This document shows positions 8,634 to 15,999 of a stretch of 64,000 bases of DNA, piece after piece. Numbering within the stretch: the first letter of the stretch is position 1; each line of letters begins with the position of its first letter. Under the pieces are notes generated by a model that saw only the letters and a program-made list of their open reading frames with translations, made no database searches and had not been told where the DNA came from. Source of the stretch: an uncultured Alistipes sp. (lineage in GTDB: Bacteria > Bacteroidota > Bacteroidia > Bacteroidales > Rikenellaceae); assembly GCA_900546065.1 (NCBI GenBank), contig URBK01000005.1:70625-134624 (forward strand), given 5' to 3'. The translations under genes were made by a program, and so were the position numbers.

Positions 8634-9977
8634 ATGACCTTGAAATGGGGTTATAAAAGAGCTTTTCTGCGTTGTGCCTTACTATTCGTAGTGGGCACAA
8701 CGTTGCAATTGGCCATAGGTGATATCGACTCCTCGTGGCTGCGGTATCCGTGGGGATTGATCCTCGCGGTTAACTATCTATACCTGTTGGTCGTAGCCTA
8801 TGTGCTGCGCGACAGATGGCGTTGGTTGCGGCAGCTGGCCGATGACAAGGCCTGTATCTCGTCGCTTGCATCGTTCGGCGTGATGGTCATCATCTTCGGG
8901 CTGACGCGTCAGGATCCGCTGCGCGAGGGATGGGTCGGTGCCATGGGCTTTTCGCGCATGAGCGCGTCGTGGCCATTCAATCTGCTGCTGTTCTATTTCA
9001 TGACCACGCTGGGCATACGTGTGGTCTCGGACATACACCATATTCGTCAGCGTCGCAAGGCCGCCGTATTGACGCATCTGGGAGTCTTAGTACTGCTTGT
9101 GGCGGGAGTCTTCGGCTGCGGCGATACGGTGCGGTGCATGGTGACTGCGCGAGTGGATACGCCCGTAAATATCGGCCGTGACGATGCAGGCCATGAGGTG
9201 ACGCTGCCATTTGCCCTTACGCTCGAGGATTTCTCCATAGAGGAGTATCCGCCGAAACTCTATATTCTGGATACGCGCCGCGAGAGCTCCTCGCGCGAGT
9301 TCCTTTCGGTGGAGGCGGATGGCTCGGAGGCTGTGATTGACGGGTGGCGCATACGTGCCGAGCACAGTCTCGATATGGCGGGACATCTTCCGGAGGAGAG
9401 CGACTGGCGGGCCATGAAGCATATAGGCGCCGCCCCTGCGGTTTACGTCTCGGCCGAGAATATCGCCTCGGGCGAGCAGTTCCGCGGCTGGGTCAGCTGC
9501 GGCAGCCATATATTCGAACCGTCATATCTGATGCTCCCGGACGGCAAGGCCGTAGCCATGCCGCGCCGCGAGGCAAAACGATACCTCTCTCGTGTGAATA
9601 TCATGGAGGAGGACGGTGTGCGGCACAATGTCGAGATCGAGGTTAACCATCCGGCGCGTGTCGGTTCGTGGCGCGTATATCAGGTCGGATATGACACCTC
9701 GAAGGGACGTTGGAGCGATACGAGTGTGCTGGAGTGCATACGTGACCCGTGGTACGGCGCGGCGCATGTGGCGTTGTGGCTGCTGCTTGTGGCGGGCGTG
9801 GTGATGTTCATAACGGCGGGCGGACGTCGCACGGGCGCAAAAAAGACCGTATGTGCGGCCGGTGACGCTGCTGTCGGCGCTGACGATATGTCGGCGGCTG
9901 GGCGTAATGATGGCGCCGCTGGCCATGGAAGTGCCGCGGGGCGTCGTCGCGGACGTAGAAAGGAGGTGAAACGATGA
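8634..9977 (+). CDS. ccsB: Cytochrome c biogenesis protein, ResB/CcsB-like
   Basis: System II heme-delivery subunit. Four or five N-terminal membrane helices (for example LILAVNYLYLLVVAYVL, SFGVMVIIFGLT and THLGVLVLLVAGVFGCG) are followed by a roughly 240-residue periplasmic domain. A last helix (VALWLLLVAGVVMF) precedes an Ala/Gly/Arg-rich cytoplasmic tail. The start is ATG 8634; a GTG at 8628 would add two residues. It lies 13 bp after the TIM-barrel gene and overlaps ccsA by 4 bp (ATGA). With CcsA it should attach heme to CxxCH proteins such as the tetraheme cytochrome at 3926. The symbol is given by analogy, since sequence similarity of ResB proteins is low. Confidence 0.82.
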   Translation: MTLKWGYKRAFLRCALLFVVGTTLQLAIGDIDSSWLRYPWGLILAVNYLYLLVVAYVLRDRWRWLRQLADDKACISSLASFGVMVIIFGLTRQDPLREGWVGAMGFSRMSASWPFNLLLFYFMTTLGIRVVSDIHHIRQRRKAAVLTHLGVLVLLVAGVFGCGDTVRCMVTARVDTPVNIGRDDAGHEVTLPFALTLEDFSIEEYPPKLYILDTRRESSSREFLSVEADGSEAVIDGWRIRAEHSLDMAGHLPEESDWRAMKHIGAAPAVYVSAENIASGEQFRGWVSCGSHIFEPSYLMLPDGKAVAMPRREAKRYLSRVNIMEEDGVRHNVEIEVNHPARVGSWRVYQVGYDTSKGRWSDTSVLECIRDPWYGAAHVALWLLLVAGVVMFITAGGRRTGAKKTVCAAGDAAVGADDMSAAGRNDGAAGHGSAAGRRRGRRKEVKR

Positions 9978-10756
9978 GTTGGGATCAACTGTTGTGGTAT
10001 GGAGCCGTTGCGGCCGCGTGTTGGATAGCGGGAGCCGTTGCGGCATACAGGGCACGACGTCCGTGGGGGGCCGTTGCGGTGTCGCTCTGCGGCTCGGCCG
10101 TATTTCTGGCCTTCATCATCGGTATGTGGGTGTCGCTCGAGAGGCCGCCCATGCGTACGATGGGCGAGACGCGTCTGTGGTACTCGTTCTTCCTCTCGGT
10201 GGCGGGCGTGGCCGTATATGCACGTTGGAGGTATAAGTGGATACTATCCTTCAGCAGTGTCATGTCAATAGTCTTCGTCTGCATAAACCTCTTCAAACCC
10301 GAGATACACAACAAATCGCTCATGCCGGCACTGCAAAGCGTATGGTTCGTGCCGCATGTGATCGTATATATGTTCTCCTATGCGCTTCTGGGTGCCGTAA
10401 CACTGTTCGCACTCTATCTGTGGCTGCGCTCGTCGCGCCGCGCGTCGGACGAAGAGATGGGTCTGTGCGACAATCTCGTGCGCATAGGCTGGGCATTCCT
10501 CTCGCTCGGTATGGTGATGGGGGCGTTGTGGGCCAAGCAGGCATGGGGTGACTACTGGACGTGGGACCCCAAGGAGACATGGGCTGCGGCCACATGGCTC
10601 GGATACCTGCTCTACCTGCATCTGCGGGCGGCGCGACCGAAGGACCGCAATGCCGCGTTTGCGCTTATAGTCTTCTCGTTCCTGCTGTTGCAGATGTGCT
10701 GGTACGGTATAAACTACCTTCCCGCGGCGCAGGGAGTGAGCATACACACATATTAA
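9974..10756 (+). CDS. ccsA: Cytochrome c biogenesis protein CcsA (ResC)
   Basis: 260 residues and about eight membrane helices. The heme-handling WWD motif is intact as WGDYWTWDPKETW, flanked by conserved His residues (VWFVPHVIVYMFSY before, LYLHLRA after). It forms the System II synthase with CcsB, moving heme to the outer face of the inner membrane and ligating it to apocytochromes. The ATG overlaps the ccsB stop as ATGA. Here it forms the end of an operon of sugar-type oxidoreductases, which is an uncommon place for it. Confidence 0.93.
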   Translation: MSWDQLLWYGAVAAACWIAGAVAAYRARRPWGAVAVSLCGSAVFLAFIIGMWVSLERPPMRTMGETRLWYSFFLSVAGVAVYARWRYKWILSFSSVMSIVFVCINLFKPEIHNKSLMPALQSVWFVPHVIVYMFSYALLGAVTLFALYLWLRSSRRASDEEMGLCDNLVRIGWAFLSLGMVMGALWAKQAWGDYWTWDPKETWAAATWLGYLLYLHLRAARPKDRNAAFALIVFSFLLLQMCWYGINYLPAAQGVSIHTY

Positions 10757-10771
10757 TATCTATTTCCGTAA

Positions 10772-11755
10772 ATGAAAAAATTCATATTGTTCCTTGCAGC
10801 TCTTGTGTCTACTGTCGGCGTGCAGGCTCAGTCGCCCGAGGAGCGGGGCGCAGCCCGCAAGGGGCAGCTTATGTTGGCCGATCCCTTCATTCTGGAGGAC
10901 GACGGCTGGTTCTATATCTACGGCACGCAGGCCGAGGACGGTATCGTGGTCTATCGCTCGCGCGACCTTAAGCACTGGAGCGACCGCTGCGGCAATGCCC
11001 GCAATTCGCTGGCCCTGCACAAGGATGACGTGTGGGGAGACTTCTATTTCTGGGCGCCCGAGGTCTACAAGATTGCAGAGGGACGTTATCTGATGACATA
11101 CAGTGCCGAGGAGCATATCTGTTATGCCGAGTCGGATTCGCCGTGTGGCCCCTTCGTGCAGCGTGAGCAGCGTCCATATCTGGGCGAGAACGGTATCGAC
11201 TCGTCGATATTTGTCGACGATGACGGTACGCCATATATGTTCTGGGTGCGTTTCACGGCCGGAAACGTAATATGGGTAGCGGAGATGACTCCCGATATGC
11301 ACAAAGTCAAGCTGGAGACGGCAAGGCGTCTGATCGACGCTCAGGAGGGTACGTGGGAGCGTATCGACGGCGTTGTCGCCGAAGGCCCGATGGTCGTCAA
11401 GCACAAGGGTAAATATTATCTGACGTACAGCTGCAACGGCTATCTGAGCCGTGATTATGCCGTCGGCGTGGCAGTTGCCGACAATGTGATGGGCCCATAC
11501 AAACGTTACGAAGGCAACCCGATCCTTATCCGCCACTGCGGTTATTACGGCACGGGCCACCATGCCCTGCTTCGGACCTCGCGCGGCAAACTCTATATCG
11601 TATATCATGCCCACTATGACCATAAGAAGGTTCATCCGCGTCAGACGCTCATTGCGCCGCTGCGGTTCCGCCGCGACCGCTCGGGCGGCAAGAACTATTA
11701 CCGTCTCGAGGTCTCGGACAAGATTATCGTCCCGATGGTCGAAAAGGTACATTAG
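10772..11755 (+). CDS. Secreted glycoside hydrolase family 43-like protein
   Basis: 327 residues with a cleavable signal peptide (cut after VGVQAQ). The five-bladed propeller signatures of GH43 are present: general base Asp37 in LADPFI, the modulating Asp143 in GIDSSIFVDDDG, and the general acid Glu204 in VVAEGPMVV. Family members cleave arabinosides, xylosides or galactans in the periplasm or outside the cell. No extra binding module is present. It starts 15 bp after ccsA on the same strand, so it is probably in the same transcription unit, which supports a glycan-related role for the cluster. Confidence 0.88.
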   Translation: MKKFILFLAALVSTVGVQAQSPEERGAARKGQLMLADPFILEDDGWFYIYGTQAEDGIVVYRSRDLKHWSDRCGNARNSLALHKDDVWGDFYFWAPEVYKIAEGRYLMTYSAEEHICYAESDSPCGPFVQREQRPYLGENGIDSSIFVDDDGTPYMFWVRFTAGNVIWVAEMTPDMHKVKLETARRLIDAQEGTWERIDGVVAEGPMVVKHKGKYYLTYSCNGYLSRDYAVGVAVADNVMGPYKRYEGNPILIRHCGYYGTGHHALLRTSRGKLYIVYHAHYDHKKVHPRQTLIAPLRFRRDRSGGKNYYRLEVSDKIIVPMVEKVH

Positions 11756-11804
11756 CGCCGCTTGCGGCCATTTATTTGTCGTGTGACGTATATTTGATCG
11801 CAAG

Positions 11805-11835
11805 AAAAAAGGAGCCTCAAAACGGGCTCCTTTTT
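11805..11835. terminator. Bidirectional terminator between GH43 and the tail-tube pseudogene
   Basis: GGAGCC/GGCTCC stem at 11811-11816 and 11825-11830, with A6 on one side and T5 on the other. It serves GH43 on + and the broken gene on -. Confidence 0.85.
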
Positions 11836-11902
11836 CGTTTCTGTTTAGGGAAGGTGCACTTTGTTCAAAAGTGTTAGAGTTTGTGCTGGGTGCGTTTGAT
11901 CA

Positions 11903-12358
11903 TTATATGTCGCTGCTCGGCTTTTCGGCTACACCTTCGTGTGCAAGGATTATGGTTTCGATATAAGTGTACGGATCTTTGCCGTCGCTTCCGTTATTGA
12001 TACCCTTAAGCGCCTTAGGCCACGCGTTCGTAACGCTCCAACTTGTCACTACCGAGTTGTTCACGACATCGATCAGCTCCACGGTTATATTCCTGCGGAC
12101 GATGTTGCTGTTGCTGCGAATATCCGAATACCATTGTGTAATCGCTTAGGGGTTGTCCGTGCGGCATAGTTTCAACGTTACGTCCGGGTCTTTGCGAAGG
12201 TCGGGCATGTGGGGCGTTTTTCTTTGTCCCGAAGGGGTGTATTCTATATGTACGTCCGAGTCAATGCCGCTCACGGCGAGGCAAAATATTGTCCCGATGT
12301 CGGGTATCGTAACTCGGAACGGAAAGCTTTGTATTCCGCTGCCCTGTTCGAAGTTCAT
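11903..12358 (-). pseudogene. Phage tail tube protein (T4 gp19-like family), one in-frame stop
   Basis: Reading the minus strand from the ATG at 12358 gives 150 sense codons to a stop at 11903, interrupted by a single TAA at 12146-12148 after codon 70. The first half runs from MNFEQGSGIQSFPFRV to KDPDVTLKLCRTDNP. The second half continues in the same frame as AITQWYSDIRS, then SWSVTNAWPKALKGIN and ends with YTYIETIILAHEGV. The features DVTLK..TDN, NAWP near the middle and ETI.LAHEG at the end are those of the gp19-type tail tube family found in phages and contractile injection systems. The joined length is normal for the family. The second half has no Met, so it cannot start alone. No other tail genes are near. 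Base composition is AT-richer than the neighbours. Confidence 0.8.
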
Positions 12359-12375
12359 GGCGTGTATATTTGTAA

Positions 12376-12398
12376 AATAGGCGCCCGCAAAGGGCGCC
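12376..12398 (-). terminator. Terminator of der
   Basis: A 7-bp GC-only stem (12380-12386 with 12392-12398) and a 5-base loop. On the minus strand it is followed by TATTTTAC. It ends der and also occupies the upstream region of the tail-tube gene. Confidence 0.75.
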
Positions 12399-12413
12399 TC
12401 AGATCGGTGTATG

Positions 12414-13718
12414 TTACTTCTGACGGAAATATATCTGCATCGGCACGCCCGAGAAGTCCCAATGTTCGCGTATCTTGTTCTCGAGATAGCGGCGGTATGG
12501 CTCCTTGATATATTGCGGCAGGTTGACGAAGAAGGCAAACTGCGGCGTCGGCGTCGGCAGCTGCGTGGCGTACTTTATGCGTATGTATTTGCCCTTTGTC
12601 GAGGCGGGAGGGTAGGCCTCGATGATGGGCAGGATGTAGTCGTTGAGCTCCGAGGTGGGAATACGGCGGCGACGCGAGTTGTAGACGCGGATGGCCTGCT
12701 GCAACACCTCGAGGATACGCTGCTTGTTGAGCGCCGAGGCAAAGACGATGGGTATGTCATTGAACGGTGCGAGCTTCTTGGCAAGGAACGCTCGCCACTC
12801 CTTCATCGTATTGCTCTCCTTCTCCACAAGATCCCATTTGTTGACCACGATGACACAACCCTTGCGGTTGCGTACGATGAGGTTGTGTATGTTGAGATCC
12901 TGCGATTCGAGTCCCTGTTGTGCGTCGAGCATCAGGATGCAGACATCGGAGTTCTCGATGGCACGTATCGAACGCATCACCGAGTAGAACTCGAGATCCT
13001 CCATTTCGCGACCCTTCTTGCGCATGCCGGCCGTGTCGACCAGATAGAAGTCCATGCCGTACTTGTTGTATCGCGTGTGTATCGAATCGCGCGTGGTGCC
13101 GGCAATGTCGGTGACGATGTTGCGCTCCTCGCCCAACAAGGCATTGGTCATCGACGACTTGCCGACGTTGGGACGGCCGACGATGGTTATACGCGGCAGA
13201 TCGTCCTGCTGCTCGGCCTGTGTATCTTCCGGCAGGGCGGCCAGTATGGCATCCATAAGATCACCCGTGCCGCTTCCCGACATTGAACTTATGCAGTAGG
13301 GTGCACCGAGACCCAGCGAGTGGAATTCGTGCGATAGATATATCAGATCGTAGTTGTCGACCTTGTTGCAGACGACAATCACGGGTTTTCCCGAGCGGCG
13401 CAGCACATTGGCCATCATCATGTCCAGATCGGTGATTCCGGTACCGACCTCGACCATGAAGAGTATAAGGTCTGCTTCGTCTATGGCCAGCATCACCTGA
13501 CGGCGTATATCCTCTTCGAAGAGGTCGTCGCTGTTGACGGCATATCCACCCGTGTCTATTACCGAGAACTCCTTTCCGTTCCAGTCGGTTTTGCCGTAGT
13601 GGCGGTCGCGCGTGGTTCCGGCGGTGGCGTCCACAATGGCCTGACGTTGTCCGACCAGACGGTTGAAGAGAGTCGATTTGCCCACGTTGGGGCGGCCTAC
13701 GATTGCTACTAAACTCAT
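12414..13718 (-). CDS. der: Ribosome biogenesis GTPase Der (EngA)
   Basis: 434 residues with two tandem Era-like G domains and a KH-like C-terminal domain. It is essential for 50S subunit maturation. The first domain has [13 protein letters not shown] and NKVD. The second has [13 protein letters not shown] and NKWD. A further in-frame ATG at 13745 is rejected because the -7 box lies at 13743-13750, and MSLVAIVG is the family N-terminus. Confidence 0.98.
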   Translation of the reverse strand: MSLVAIVGRPNVGKSTLFNRLVGQRQAIVDATAGTTRDRHYGKTDWNGKEFSVIDTGGYAVNSDDLFEEDIRRQVMLAIDEADLILFMVEVGTGITDLDMMMANVLRRSGKPVIVVCNKVDNYDLIYLSHEFHSLGLGAPYCISSMSGSGTGDLMDAILAALPEDTQAEQQDDLPRITIVGRPNVGKSSMTNALLGEERNIVTDIAGTTRDSIHTRYNKYGMDFYLVDTAGMRKKGREMEDLEFYSVMRSIRAIENSDVCILMLDAQQGLESQDLNIHNLIVRNRKGCVIVVNKWDLVEKESNTMKEWRAFLAKKLAPFNDIPIVFASALNKQRILEVLQQAIRVYNSRRRRIPTSELNDYILPIIEAYPPASTKGKYIRIKYATQLPTPTPQFAFFVNLPQYIKEPYRRYLENKIREHWDFSGVPMQIYFRQK

Positions 13719-13742
13719 TGTAAGATCACATATTGGTGCGTG

Positions 13743-13750
13743 CAAAGATA
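13743..13750 (-). promoter_or_regulatory. Promoter -7 box of der
   Basis: On the minus strand it reads TATCTTTG. The predicted start is about 15-20 bases before the der ATG. Confidence 0.65.
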
Positions 13751-13941
13751 AGAAAAGCAGCGCAGCGGAGCAAATTTTTTGTTATGCTCCGCCGCGCAGG
13801 CCTACGGAGTCCCGTTGTTGCCGCTCGTAGCGGCAAAGGGCGTGCCGTAATCTTGTTGTTGAGTGGTGTGTATCGTTAAGACTTTTGTTGCGTCTTATAT
13901 GTGTGTATGTTTAATTCAGATAAGGTTCCAACTGGTATAAC

Positions 13942-14128
13942 CCGTTCGTTTACTCTTCTGACTTGCGCAGGCATGTCTACTCTCACGCATTCAGGCCGTT
14001 TCTTTCAGGCAACTCCGTCCGGGCTGTTTTGTCCAGACCGTACCATTCAGACTGCTCCGTTCAAACAATTCCATTCAGCCGCTCTATTCAGCCCGTTTTG
14101 TTATGACGATCCCGTTCAGACAATCATG
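13942..14128. repeat. Degenerate 14-bp tandem repeat
   Basis: From 13990 to 14128 ten successive units fall at 14-bp spacing (one is 13 bp). Most begin TTCAG or a close variant: TTCAGGCCGTTTCT, TTCAGGCAACTCCG, TTCAGACTGCTCCG, TTCAGCCCGTTTTG. Weaker units extend back to about 13942. The period is not a multiple of three, so it is not a coding repeat. It fills the der-AraC gap with the 9-bp array at 14243. Confidence 0.7.
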
Positions 14129-14242
14129 CCGTTTTGCTCGTGTCGGCCCGTTTGGTCTCACCCGCCTGATTTAGTTCCGTTGGGGTTCACATCTGGCCTT
14201 TCCCTATTTGCTTGTCCCTACTTGTTATTTGTCTTGTCTATT

Positions 14243-14341
14243 TTGTTCCTCCTGTTCCTCTTGCTCCTCTTGCTCCTCTTGTTCCTCTTGTTCCTCTCGT
14301 TCCTCTTGTTCCTCTCGTTCCTCTTGTTCCTCTTGCTCCTC
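14243..14341. repeat. 9-bp minisatellite, 11 units
   Basis: Eleven head-to-tail units of TTGTTCCTC with changes at two or three positions (TTGCTCCTC, TCGTTCCTC, CTGTTCCTC). On the minus strand one frame reads Glu-Glu-Gln/Arg repeats, but it has only a GTG start and about 40 codons, so no gene is called. The array lies about 95-195 bp downstream of the AraC-type gene's stop. Confidence 0.9.
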
Positions 14342-14435
14342 CCGAGTCACTTCTTTCCCCGTTTCATGCTCTCTTTCTCATACCCTTATTCTTAGCCCTC
14401 TTCATGCCAATGTCCTGCTGGTTGCCACAAGGTTG

Positions 14436-15539
14436 TTAACGAGCCCTGTAGTTCTTGGGCAGAACGTTGTATTGTTTTTTGAAACAAGACGAGAAGTAAG
14501 ATGGCGAGTTGAATCCTACCAGCAGGCAGATGTCCGATATCGTATACTTGTTCTGCTGCAACAGATCGGCTGCATAGGATAACCGCCGCTGACGCAGGTA
14601 TTCATTCGGGTTGATGCCGTAGATTTGCTTTACGCGGCGGAACAGCGTTGAGCGGCTCATGCACATTGCCCCGGCAATGTCATCGACCGAGAGATCGACG
14701 TTGTGCATCTGCGCCGAAACGAACTCCTCAAGTCTCTGTATGAGATCCATGTCGCTCGCCGATACGGTGACTCCGACGCCTTGAGCCAATTTGTCTTGCG
14801 CCTCATCCATGTCTGCAGATGCGGCTACGCCGATGTTTGGACGGGCGGTCTCAGAATGCGAGACCGAATCTTCGGACACCAAGTCTGATGCACTCGATAA
14901 ATGTGCACGCGCTCCCGTTTCCGTGTCTGGGATTGTGTCGATAATGCTCGACCCCCCCCCATTAAGATGTTCGGAATTAGAGGCGTTTGCAGATGCGGGC
15001 ATGGATGTTGCCGACGTCTCCTGTGATTGGCCGACGACGTTTGACGCGATCTTCGTTTGCTGCTCGGCTGTCGTCTCACACGGTGTCGAGTCAGACATCT
15101 CGGTTTGCAATACTGTACGGTATGTTACCTCTATGGGTGACGATGTAGCAGTGTCCCGGCATGCTTCATTCGCGGCATCATCGTGAGACATGAGAGCGTG
15201 CGTTTGTCTGCTGTCTTTGATGACGATAGAATTTCGGGCTTTGTATATGCGCCTGATGTATATGGCTGCAAGAGCAAGGCATATAAATATGATCACGCCG
15301 ATGATTATGGCCTTGCTTTCCGGTATGGGAATGCGTATGATGAGGGCATTGCTGCTGTCTGCAACGGGTGCAACGGCTTGAGATGCGACCGCCGGGACAA
15401 TCATGTCGCTTCCGCTCTCGGCCATAGCCTCGATATTGGGATCGGCGGCATTGTCAGCCGAATAACATACCGAGATGTGTGCTACATGAAAGAGCAACAC
15501 AAGGGCGGCAATGGTTAATATTGCTGACAGTCGTTTCAT
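14436..15539 (-). CDS. Membrane-anchored AraC-family transcriptional regulator
   Basis: 367 residues from the ATG at 15539; an upstream in-frame ATG at 15593 lies before the promoter box and is rejected. The order is a signal-like helix (ILTIAALVLLFHVA), a short extracytoplasmic stretch of about 50 residues, a second membrane helix near residues 76-95, and a low-complexity linker of about 170 residues. A full AraC/HTH_18 domain ends the protein (LSVDDIAGAMCMSRSTLFRRVK and ISDICLLVGFNSPSYFSSCF). It resembles the output end of hybrid two-component regulators but has no kinase, receiver or sensor domain. It is the last gene beside the SusCD locus and may control it, though this is inference. Confidence 0.85.
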   Translation of the reverse strand: MKRLSAILTIAALVLLFHVAHISVCYSADNAADPNIEAMAESGSDMIVPAVASQAVAPVADSSNALIIRIPIPESKAIIIGVIIFICLALAAIYIRRIYKARNSIVIKDSRQTHALMSHDDAANEACRDTATSSPIEVTYRTVLQTEMSDSTPCETTAEQQTKIASNVVGQSQETSATSMPASANASNSEHLNGGGSSIIDTIPDTETGARAHLSSASDLVSEDSVSHSETARPNIGVAASADMDEAQDKLAQGVGVTVSASDMDLIQRLEEFVSAQMHNVDLSVDDIAGAMCMSRSTLFRRVKQIYGINPNEYLRQRRLSYAADLLQQNKYTISDICLLVGFNSPSYFSSCFKKQYNVLPKNYRAR

Positions 15540-15562
15540 GGTTTTAGGTTGTCGATTCAGTA

Positions 15563-15570
15563 CAAATATA
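15563..15570 (-). promoter_or_regulatory. Promoter -7 box of the AraC-type gene
   Basis: The minus strand reads TATATTTG, 24 bp ahead of the chosen ATG at 15539. Confidence 0.6.
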
Positions 15571-15808
15571 ACTGTTTTGGAAGTATTATGCAACTATTGA
15601 TGCAAAATTTAAATATTTGACCAGATGAGTAGACTAATGTTTGCGACCGTAAGTATAATCTGGTACAGCCAAGACTTGTATTCTAAATACAATTTTCTGG
15701 TCACTCTACGTTGATCTGTTTCCTAGTGAGCTGCTTATAGATTTGTGTGGGTATTGCATCATGGATCTTGTACCGCTACGGGCTTGTGTTGAACTCGATG
15801 CCGGTAGA

Positions 15809-15848
15809 TAAAAAACAGGCTGTACGATTTCGTACAGCCTGTTTTTTT
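15809..15848. terminator. Strong bidirectional terminator after the SusCD operon
   Basis: A perfect 16-bp stem (15811-15826 with 15831-15846), a 4-base ATTT loop, and A/T runs on both sides. It lies about 150 bp beyond the glycan-binding protein stop. Nothing else is seen in the 15571-15999 gap. Confidence 0.93.
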
Positions 15849-15999
15849 ATATGACGAGTATCGTCGTTTATAAGAATATTTTCAAAGTTGGCGAGAGGAA
15901 CGGAGGGTGCGGATTCCCTCCGCCCAATCGCTTTCGGGATCAAACAACACTAACTTTTTGTTTATAACCCTTATGATCGAAAATATCTTTTTATCGGCG

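Noticed and set aside
12411..13286. A 291-codon open frame on + opposite der
   Set aside because: It is a shadow of the two-G-domain gene and begins inside der's coding end.
13990..14341. The two repeat arrays as a CRISPR
   Set aside because: Units are contiguous without spacers, too short (14 and 9 bp), and no cas gene is in the window.
13901..14395. A 164-codon open frame on + across the gap between der and the AraC gene
   Set aside because: It is made of the 14-bp and 9-bp repeats, gives a low-complexity Leu/Phe/Ser product, and lacks a credible ribosome start or homologous pattern.
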